DNA of 64,000 nucleotides. Origin: Lycorma delicatula. Taxonomy: Eukaryota > Arthropoda > Insecta > Hemiptera > Fulgoridae. Under the pieces are notes generated by a model. It saw only the letters and a program-made list of their open reading frames with translations. It made no database searches and was not told the origin of the DNA. A program made the translations under genes and the position numbers. Within the stretch, counting starts at the first letter, position 1, and every line of letters begins with the position of its first letter. Positions 33,742-45,700 of this stretch are shown piece by piece. Location: positions 121,976,937 through 122,040,936 of the forward strand of contig NC_134462.1 of NCBI RefSeq assembly GCF_047948215.1, read 5' to 3'.

Positions 33742-36700
33742 ACTGCACAAACACATGTAAGGACTCATTTTCATATAAGTCAAAATTATGACACTTATGA
33801 CAGACTAGCAGATACCATTATATAATGTCAATATATATAAAATGACTATGTAAATAAAATAAATGATATTTTTTTTGTAAAACTAACAAACTGATAAATC
33901 AAATGCTTTTGTAAAATTGTTGTGAAAAAATAAAAAAAATAAATTAAATTAAATTTATTAACATTAACACTTCTGTTTTTACAGATATGGATTACTCGGT
34001 CCAAGTGGCTGTGGAAAAACTACATTATTAAATTGCATTATGGGTACAACAATGATAAATAATGGAAAAATTAAAATAAATATAAAGAAACCATCAGATG
34101 TAGGATTAATGCCACAGGTAACAAAATTTCAATTTTCATTGCATAATTTATAACAATTTTTATCTAGCGATGGCACAAATTAATTTTGTTTCCTTCTCTC
34201 ACTCTCTCTCTCTCTCTTTCTCTTTATAGGTAAACTCTCAATATTTAAAGTTATTAAATTTATTTTTACAGGAAGTAGCTTTAACAACAGTATTTACAAT
34301 TAAAGAAACCTTCCAGTTTCATGGAAAATTACTTGGAATGACCAATAATGAAATAGAAAAAACTGGTGATGAATTAATAGAATTGCTTCAATTACCACAA
34401 TTTAACACAAGAATCGGCAGTATGAGGTATTACTTAAAAAAATAATGTTTATCTAGTAAGCACAAACAGTTACTTGCAATGTACTAAACCGGTCAGTGGT
34501 TCCCAACCTGTGCTCCTTGGAGCCCTAAGCTCGCTCCAGGAAAATAAAATAAATAAAAACTGGGTGAAATTAGAGAATAACAAAACTAAACTAGCAATTA
34601 CATTCTGAACCATTAGTTGTAGTGGTAGTTGAAAATAAATTGAGATATTATAGTAAATATCAAAGTTTTTAAATTACATTATTTTGTTTCATGAACATTG
34701 CCTTCTATCCCCTTTTCCTCACCCTCCCATCACTCATAACAACACCAAGGATTCTGCCACAGAAATTGATTCTAAAAAGTGCTCTGCAAATCAAAAAGGA
34801 TGGGAACCACTGTCACTCATACATTTATTTTACTTTTGTAAAAATTGAACAGGACAAAATTTTTTAATAAATGCATTTATTAAAATTTAGAAATAAAGAA
34901 CTGATGGTTTGACTAAAAGACCATATACATAAACACTCTGATACTCTGTATACAGAGTGATTCCAAATTGCACGGCAATCTCTCTCCGTGGATGATTCTA
35001 TAGCCAAAAGTAAGAAAAATGTTCATATAAATATAGATAAAAAAACAGTTTGTTGGTGAGTTTCGACTCGTGAAACATTTTTGTTGTTAGTGTTCGGTCA
35101 GTCATTCACAATGGATGCTCCCAAACCTTTTTTCATTTGGAGAGTTGACGGACATGTTAATTTATGGTAAACTAACTAAAAATGGATCGACTGTTGTGCG
35201 TGAATATCAGGAAAATTATTATCCGACTCGAAGAGTACCGGATCGTAAAATATTTGGAGGCGAATTCGAGAAACAGAAGTGCTTAAACTACAACGATTCA
35301 TACTGGTCGTGAACGTACTGTGAGAAACGCCAACGCTGAAGAAGCATATTGAATGTGGTACAATTATCTCCCACCTCAAGCACTAGAAGGTGGTCAAATC
35401 GCTTTCATGTTTCACAATCAGGTATGTGGTGAATGTAACAGGAGCAATAATTATACCCGTAACATACAACACGTGTACAAGAATTATTACTGATGGATCC
35501 TGTTTTACAAGAAATGCCATTGTAAATTATCGAAACACACACATGGGCAGAAGAAAATCCCCATGAGACTGCTACACGTTATTTCCATGAAACTTTTTCG
35601 TTTAATGTACAGCGTGTCTTTGTGATAATCTCATAGGCCCTTTTTTCTTACTGCCGAGGCTCAATGATGAGCAGTACTTGCATCTTCTGCAAATAAATCC
35701 GCTACTTTTATTCCACTTGCGGATAGAGTGCAGATGTGGTTTTCTAATGATGGCGCACCTACTCATTGTTGTTGTGATGCAGTGATTCATTTAAATATCA
35801 CATTTGGTAAGCAATGGATCGGTTGAAACAGACCATCTTGATCTCCCAATCTCACGCCAGTGAACTTTTTCCTTTGTGGTTGGATGAAGTCGTTAATCTA
35901 TTCCAGAAGTATTGGCACACAACAAGAATTGAGGTATCGTATATTAGAAGACTGGAGCTAATATTAGGAATAATAATGATGCTATTAGATGTGCCTGGCT
36001 TGCATGGATTCGTCGAGCTGAACTAACATTGAACAGAACGGCAACCACATTGAGCAACTGCTTTGAAGAAATGTTTGCAACTTAATCAAGCAACCATTTT
36101 GATATTTTAATATTTTTTTAGGAAAAACCAAAAAGTATGTGATTTTTATTTTTTAAATTTATTTTTAATATTTGTTTCTGTTATCGATAGGTTTTCTTTT
36201 TGCTTTCATTTACAATGTGTAGTTCAAACATCGATGAAATGTTCTGTTTAAGATCGTGTCACTTTTCCGATCCAGTTTGTGTGTTTTGTTTCTAATTGTT
36301 TTGATTCACCTGTATATACACAAAACATACACAAAAATATACACATATATACACAAAAGTAAAACATACGCTAACGGCTGTTAGCTAATCACCTAAATTG
36401 TTATGTTTATTTACCAGTCAATTTGGATAAAAATTGACTGGATAAATAAACCAGATAATTTGCATATAAGTTAAAATGAGATTACTTTAAATGGCTGACT
36501 AATTTAGTTTCTTCTAGTTACATCAGTAATTTGGGATAATCCAGTTCCAATAAAAGTTACACAACCTTAGTCAGATTTGAAACTGACTCCAGCAAGATAA
36601 TCAAATAACTGTTTTAACATCAGCTGTGATGAAAATATCTACCCAACCGGTAAAAATTAGGATGGGGCCACTTCACTCCTCATAATTATTGGTAAACCAA

Positions 36701-39700
36701 GGCATGAGATGCCTTGATGAATTAAGAACCTTATGGCAATTTTGGCAATTTCAGAAGTAACAAATTTCATGTCAGGTCACCAGCAACTTTTTTGGTCATG
36801 GAGCCCACCATGCACATATTTTACATAAAAAATTCAACTGAATACAATAAACAATTAATCATTAAAATACAAACTATATTTATTATTACAGCGGCGGACA
36901 ACAAAGAAGAGTTTCCTTTGCGGTTGCATTTCTTCACGATCCTAATATATTATTACTGGATGAACCAACAGTAGGACTAGATCCTCTTCTAAGTCACAGG
37001 TAATAAAAAATTAACAGTAATCTTAACAAGCAAAAAGAAATAATATAAAGGAATCTGGGATACTTTTTAGAATGTATAAAGGTATATGGGGCTAACATGT
37101 ATGCGTATTCACATATTCATATTGAATTAATATTTGTTACAAGATAAATTTATTCCATGAAAGTTATATTTCTTGATGGATACCACACAATTCAGTCATC
37201 CCTACACAAAACATATGAATTTATCAGGGAAGTATCTATAGCATTTCCTCGGCATTTTTCAAAGCTGTTTTTCAGCTTCTAAAAAAACCCTTGTAAAAAA
37301 TTTGATGTGTTGGTTTTCTAAATGAAATTAAAATTTATCCTATTTATACCGAAACTGATGTAAACAAACGTTCTCCTCAGTTTTTTTGTGATGGCCTGAA
37401 AACAAATCATTGTAAATAAATAGAGTAACAAATCTCAAGATGATTAAATTGAAAATATGATATTAATGTAGTATATAGTTATTTATTTAAAAATTAGTTA
37501 TCTTAATTTTTATTGCTACACTGATTCCTGGTTGTACATTATATATATTTATATATTTGAATTAACTTACAAACATCAAAATTTTTGCAATAATTTAACA
37601 ATATTATTAACGATGTTATGTCTACCTTTTTATCATAAACACAGGTCACAGTGGGTCAGCCATTCCCATGTTTCAGGGGTAAGAATCATGGATGTCTTGT
37701 AGCGAGCCTCTAAAAGACATATTTGGACAAGCCAAGGCCAGGTAGACGATGGTTTGCTCTGCAGCTCCAGATCGGTCGCATCGTGGGCTTTCTGCAGCTC
37801 CCCACTGGGTCAGGCTCTTAATGCAGATATAATGATTTGTGCGAATCCTTTTGATGTTACACCACTGTCTTCTGGGAAGAGTAAATCCTGGTACCCTCAG
37901 AATTCGATCTGTTACAAGGTTGGAGTTAGTGATATTCTGATATTGCCATGGTGATGTCCAGTGATCGTTTGTGTTGAGTCCAATCGTTGACCTGATTGGC
38001 GGCTGCTACAGGTGGATGTCTGGACTTCAGTCTCTGATGCTGTTTGAAAAAATCACGGGAGACAGATTATATATACTTTGACATTTATGTAATGTATATC
38101 AACAGACTTCTGTCAGTTGATATACTAACCCAACATTTCTCAGAAATAATTTATTTACCTCAAACATATTCTTCTGGTACGCGTTACTGTACATTTTGAA
38201 ATTACAATTTTGATATAGATTACAATACAATTATAAAAGAAAACAAGTTTAAAAAAGTTACATGATTTCTTTAAAATGTATGCCTACCAAATGACCAATT
38301 TCACAAAACAACAACTCTAATAATCTACAAGATACAAGTATTGGTAAATAAGACCTAACAGCATAAAGTTCAACAAAGAGATAAAACTAGTTGTAATCTT
38401 AACTAGTTTTATCTCTTAATACAAAGTTCATAAAAAAAATATATTAGCTTAAAAACTTTATACAACATAAAACAGCGTACTTTAATTTTAGATTCAGACA
38501 ACTTTGTTGTTTTTAAGAGAAATTAAATTATCGTTTAATTATTATAATTAAACTACTTATTGCGGTCAGTTGATAAAACTCTTATTCTAAATCATATGCA
38601 TTGAAATAAACAGAAAATAAAGGATATCATTGAATTGTTCTTTTTGTAGATGTTATCTGACCAAAGCTCTTGAATGCTCTTACCTGCTACCATTTTAAAA
38701 ATTCCAATTCCCTAGGATTAATGCCCCTTGGACATTATATTTTTGACTTGTGAATAAGATTAGAATATATTACCAGAAAATGTTGCTAGGATATTCACAC
38801 ATTCTACACATAAGATGGTGCTTCAAGTAAAATATACAGACTCACAGGATGTACATATATAATATTCATATCAACAAATTCACAGTAAATATGTAGTTAT
38901 GATTGATTCTACCATTATAATGAGCAAGAAAAGATATTAATTTATGTAAAATTATAAATATCATACTTCTGATAATATTCATGTGAAAACACAAACCGCG
39001 CGCGTGCGTGCGTGTGCACACACTATGCATGTAATTACTCCCTGTATTATAAAATTAAAATGTAAAAAATATGGTAATGTTTTGTAATTATTAAAACCGT
39101 TAAATTATTTTCAGTATTTGGGAATATTTAATTCAACAAGTGGCTCGATCGCATAAAACAATTATTATTACAACACATTACATTGAAGAAGCAAGGCAAG
39201 CGAATAAAGTAAGTACAACTAGGGTTTTTTTTAAACTAGGGTTTTTTTAAAAATAATAATGCATAACAGTTAAAAATTATAACGGCTGATTCATATACAT
39301 CCATGATTTCTTTTATGTGTTTATTTTTTTGACAATAATGGAGTTACAACTGTTTAACTGGTTTTGAATTGTACAGTATCTTTGAAATATTACTTTACCT
39401 TTACATGAAGTACTGAAAATGTCCTCAATCCATCTCAAGACAGCTGAACATATTGTTCCATGTTCCTGATCATTCAGTGGAGCACTGTCTCATCAATATG
39501 GTCAACTTCATACGCAGTGTTCTACTTCATACTATCTAATGTCCAAGGACATAGAGATAGCGCATTTGATTAAAACGTAGATGAAACATTCATCAACTAT
39601 ACTTGGTAGAATGGGAAACGAAGAAGTTAGGGTTTTCCAGGAGTTATATCAGATTCGGCCACATCCTAAGATGTGGCCGAATTATGAACGATGTGGCTGA

Positions 39701-42700
39701 ATTATTCATTTATGACTGTATCATAAAATGGAATTCTGGGAATGTTGTAAGGAAAATCACTATGAGGTGATCACACTCAGAGCAAGAAGTTAGCTGAGGA
39801 TGAAAGATGCAGTTTCATCTTTTCAACTACAATAGGTTGAACAAAAACTCAAAATTCTGGAAATATTTTTTAATTATATTCAGCTTGCTGTTCCTTGAAA
39901 TCACTTATCTACATAGTTACTTATTTTAGCTTTGTTGTAAGGCTTTTCACCCTTTACTTCTCATAAATTTATTTTCTAACTGATTTTACTTAACGTGTTT
40001 TTTTTTTATACCTGCAGTCCAGCAGCCACTTTTACTTTGCAGCTTGGCAACTAATTTAAAACTTTTCTTAACATTTTTACTCATGTTTATTCCTATTGAA
40101 AACTTTATTATACCTAGCATCTGGCTTTAATCCAGTTATCCCTATCATGTTTCTACTTACAATCTTAATCTTTTCAAGAAAAAGTCAATGCTAAAATAAA
40201 AATTATATAACTTTTTTAACGTTATTAGGTAGGATTAATGAGAAAGGGCACAATACTGATTGAAGGATCACCAGCAGAGATAATGCAGATATATAACTCA
40301 GATAACCTAGAAGATGCTTTTTTATTATTATGCAATCAAGAAGAAAAAAAAAATAAGGTAAGTATGTATATATATATATATATATATTTATTTTTTTTCC
40401 CCAAAAAAATCAATTTTATTACAAATTCTCAGAAATAAAAAAAGACTATCTTACCAGTAGACCTTTGTATATCATTTACATAAAAATTAAATTGCTTACA
40501 CATTCTTCACCATTATCTTTACAGTTTTATACAAATATTTTATTCAGATAATGCACAATTATACAATATGTATCACAATAGGTACAGGTAACTGAACTAC
40601 TTCCATGAACCTCACGTTCAAGGAAAACCATGGTGTAAACTTGATCATAGCAATGTTACAAAATACACAATTATTAAATGAAACCAAAAATGGGTTAGTA
40701 ACAGTAATGTTAAATATGTAAGGATGTAAAATAATAACATTATTAAAAAAACCGATAAAGAGTTGCATCTTACTTTGCATGAAAAAATATATATAAGTAA
40801 GGATCAATAATCTTAATTTTCCTGATAAAGCCAGCAGAGTTCTGTTACTCTGGCTGCAAAAAACTTTGACCTTAAAACAATACTACTTAGGAAGAAAATT
40901 AAGTAATGTATTAAAGTATGTAAGTATGCAACTACAAATTACGTAAACCAATTATTCTACTCTTTGAATGAAATTTTGAGATTAGGGACCCCCATTTCCT
41001 ACATGTTGAACGATTGTAACCAAAATTAAATGATATCAATGAGCTATATTCAGAAGTCACTATAAAAATTTTCATTAAAAAATTATATATCTAAATCAAG
41101 CAGAACAATAACCGATGAAAAATAGAAAAAAATTAGGCTTCATTATCTCCCACCATGAATTAAATAATCCAAACGCATACTAACCAAAGTGACATACTAA
41201 TGTACTACAATCGTACAATTGATATAGGAACATTACTTTAAGTCCAGAAAAAAGAAAAAGGGGTTTACTGCCTCTGTCCTTCATGGTAGTTTGAACAAAA
41301 CTGAACGCTATCAGAAAGTATCTTAGTTAGCCAAGAGCCATTAAATTATGAGAAAAAATTACCTACCTTTTGAAAAAAATTTTGAAGTATAAAACTTATA
41401 AATACCCATATCTCCCTGCACTGTTAACTGACTGTAACCAAAATTAAATGCCATCAATGCCCCATATTAAAAAAAAATTGCAAAATTTAATTCCAAATGG
41501 TCCATATCAAGAAAAAAACATGACTACATACATAACAGTATGTTTCCTTTCAAAAACTGTTCAATGCTTAATTTTTTCCCATTCGTGAAACATCCAGATC
41601 TTTTCCAACCCCATAGAAGAAGACACCAGCCTTGTGGCGCTTTCAGTCACCATAACACCTCCTCCGTTCCTAGCCATGATGACCTTTAACCGGAGTCGTC
41701 TTTTGCCCACTAACTTTTTACATCTCATAGGTATAAGCCAGGCCTCGTTGGGATGCCACAGATGTAAGTGCCTCAGTAGACTTTGCACCAGTGATTTATA
41801 ACTCAGCTTTGGCTTTGCTGCAGGCCTCATCCAGACATCTTGAATGTCCTACAATGTTGCTCTCTGAACTAGCCAACCGACTTCACAGAAGCACGAACCC
41901 CGCGCCTAGTTCTACACTTTATAAATGGCTCATCATTAAATGATTAGACATTTATAAAGTAATGACTCATAATTTGAGGCAATTGAATAACTAACATACC
42001 ACCAAACATGTTGCTCGCAACAACAGAATTTAGCCCTAGTTCCTTTAGTGAAATCAACTTCAGTTCATACCCCTGATTTGGTTACTATTGGAATCTGGTC
42101 TGATCTACAAGGGAGAGGCGGACAGACCTCCTACTCCCACTTAGCTCCATTGCAGAGTCCCGCGTGACATTTACTTTACTTACTACCATTGTCGACATGC
42201 CCCTACACCTCACGGTTGCATGGGAATCCAAGCCCTCGACAGTGGTGTCACCATCCCCCCCGACGGTGATGTTTACTCATTAAAAACTGCCCGCGTCAAA
42301 ACGACGCTACACATCACGGCTCCATGGTCACCCATACCCTCGGCAGTGCAGTCATTAGTAATAATCACTGCAATTTCTAACTGATTAACTGGCACACTGC
42401 TAAAATGCCTATCTCCGGCCAATTCAACTTTCCAGGCAGTCCCTAGCCACCCGTGGTGCTACACTACTTATATCTCCTCATTCGTTCGGCTCAGGGGCAG
42501 GAAACGGAGGAAGCCAGCCACAAAAGTCCATTCTTTGTGAGTCTTCCAGTTGAATCGTAATTCAAGAAAAGAATTTACCTCTCGGGCTCCCTAACAACTC
42601 TGGTACGTTCAGCCACCTACCGGGGACAAATACAAAGGACATGGTCCACAGTATCATCGAACCTAGTCCGAGCACAAGCCCGAATTAACCAAACCAAACC

Positions 42701-45700
42701 AAACCTAGCCAAACTATTTCTAAATGCACCATGTTCTGAAAGAAATTGAGTTGAGTACCGATTAGGGAACTCTCGAAGCTCCCTAATCGGAATAAACTCC
42801 CTAGGAATTGCTCGAAGCTCCCTAATATTTTGGTTTGGTTGGCATTTCTCCTGCCGCCACCCCATTTGGTCGCCATAAAGCATAAGACCGAATGTCTGTG
42901 CCACAAACGGCTACTGAGCCTCGAAACAGTTTAGCGATCAGTATCCTGTCCACTATATTAAGGCGCTTGGAGTCCTACCTGGCTGGTGGCCAGCCATATA
43001 TCTCAAGGCTAGCTTCCCACAACAGTGGGTTAAGAATCTTTTCCGTAAGTAAACTATTGATGTCTGTTGAACATAGCAACAGCATCAAGGAACTCCCTCA
43101 TGTCCGACAATGCGGCTCTCGCCATATTGGCCTCGCCGCTTGTGAGTGGCCAATTTTCCTCTTGACCTCTAAGTTCTAGAGTGGCCCGGTCTCTGGCCCC
43201 CCAAGAGCAGGGCAATCAAACATTAGGTATTCATTTGACTGGACCTCCCCGCAGACGCACAGCTCATCAGCTGCCAGGCGGAACCGAAACAGACACTGAT
43301 TCATATTAACATGGTTGGTGTGCACCTGGGCACCCGTTGCCCTTAAAAACCAACTCGAGGCACCATACCCAGGATCCCATATAAACCTGTACAGGGATCT
43401 TCCCTTAGTCGTGGTGTCCCATTCTAGTTGCCATGCTTCCATCGCGAGGCTCTGCAGCCTCTTCCGCAGGCGGGAGATGGGCAACTGAACAAAATTTAGA
43501 TCCGGTGCATTGTGATCACCGTTCCGTTCCGGTACTAGCCCGACCCAAAACCGCATCCCAAATACCTAGGCCTCTAGATCGATCTCTTCACAATCTCCAC
43601 ATGGCTGCCCGAACTTTCACCACTAAATCGACTGGGAGAGAGCCTACGGTGGTAGCCTCGCAGGACGTTATTTTAGAAACACCAGTGCATACAATTAAGG
43701 CTCTGCGCTGGGGAATCCTTAAATTTTGAACAAGTGCTCTATTCATATCCAAACTATGCGCCCAAACGGGCGCCGCATAAGAGATCATGCTTTCGAAGAC
43801 ACCTCAGTACACCATGTGCATTTGACGGCCAGACAACCCATAGTCCTTCCGAGCAATCCTCCTAAGTTTGTGCATCACTGAGACGGCGGCCGTCGCTACT
43901 TGCCTAATGTAGTTGCTAAACAGCAACTTCTCATCAAACAAAACACCTAGGTACTTATGAACTCTCACTCAGCTAATTACACAGCCTATATACTTAATGT
44001 GGGGGTTTCGACTGTACGATATTTTGTCTGCACCCTTGGGAAGTATAAACTTCGTCTTGGGCACAGAAATCTAAATTTTCAATGCCCATCCAGCCCTCCG
44101 CGGTTGACAAGGCCGCTTGCGCTCGATCTTCCAGCTGCGGTCGTAAATTACCACGAACTAAAAGGAGACAGTCATCAGCGAAAGCCTGGGATGTAACCCC
44201 ATCTGGGAATATCAATCCCAGAAACCCGTCAAACACAAGGTTCCACAGCAGGGAACCGAGAACGGAACCCTGCAGGCTTCCCCTGGTGACGGATTTTTCC
44301 ACAGCTTGGTGCGCATCTTTAAACAGAGCCGTACGATTAGATAAATAATCGTGTACTAAGGCCTGCAGGACTACGGGAACATTCCAACAATAAAAACTGC
44401 CAAAACATACAGTCGATGCTTTCCATCTCGGCAAGAACATTTAAGACAATCCTCGGTACCAACCCCTTTCGTGAAGCCATACTGGCCTCAATTTAGAAAA
44501 CAGTTCACCTTAATGCTTTCCCAGAGCCGTTCCACAACCAGCCTTTCAAGTAAGCTGCCGATTACAGACAAGAGGCTGATGGGCCGATAACCGCCGACCT
44601 CAGTAGGGTCCTTTCCTAGTTTGAAGAGCACCCTCACCAAAGCCACTTTCTAGCAAGTCGGGAAGCAGCCCCAGCTAAGGCACCCCGTGAACAGCCTGCC
44701 AAGCGGCTCTCTTATGACATGCAGCAGAAGATATCCGGGTGAAGTTGGTCAACCCCCGATGCCTTTTTCAGTACCATTCGAGAAACCACTCGGTCTATAT
44801 CTATGGGACCCACAGCCCGTACGCCAGGGAAGGGCGTAACCCCCGCCCCAACGCCAACCTCAGTTTCACCCTCCGGAGCATCTGGAAACAGAGTACCCAG
44901 GAATGCCTGGTAAGTCGTCACAGATGTTAAAGAGTGGTCACGACCATCAAACTGGACAGCACGTGCAATGGCTTTGGCGGGTGACATGATTGTGCCAGCT
45001 GCCAGGAGCTGCGCTGCAAGTCGCGCATGGAGTTTTGCCTTAACTTGGCTCTGGCTTCCTTGATGGCATGAACATACTCATTACGGGCGCGCCGGTAGAT
45101 CTGCAGAAGCTCAGCGTGCACGTCATCAACGATAATTCCCGTTACGGGACGACGCTGGTATCTTCTCCTAGCGGACTTAACTCTTGCGCGCAGCACGCTA
45201 AGGTCAGAGGACCACCACTTTTTCCCGGGTTTCCGCCTGCGTTTAACAGACAGCTCCCCGTTAGCAGCGGTCATGACAGCTCCAGGCATTCCCCGATCAG
45301 CGGGTTGGCCACTACCTAAGGGTCCATCCATTGGCCAAGGCCGCCGTAGGACCCTATCGCAGCCAGTCTTGATGGCCCGGCAAAATTCTTCGCATCGCAG
45401 CTTGTGCTGATCCAGGCTCCTTAGGTTAGAGCGTCCCGAATCTGGAGCTCTTACACCGCCTCCGTAAACGATCTCATAGATTATAAGCCTATGATGACTC
45501 ACACTGGCCTCGGGCCAGACAGTCCAATTACTTGCACTTCACAGCAAGTCGCCCGTCACCAAAGTGACGTCGATGTAACTTCCCCCAGTTCGGAAGATAA
45601 AATTGGCGGTTGTTACGTCGATGTAACTTCCCCCAGTTCGGAAGATAAAATTGGCGGTTGTTCTGCATCATTAATCAAGTAGAGGTTCCTGGCTTCCACG

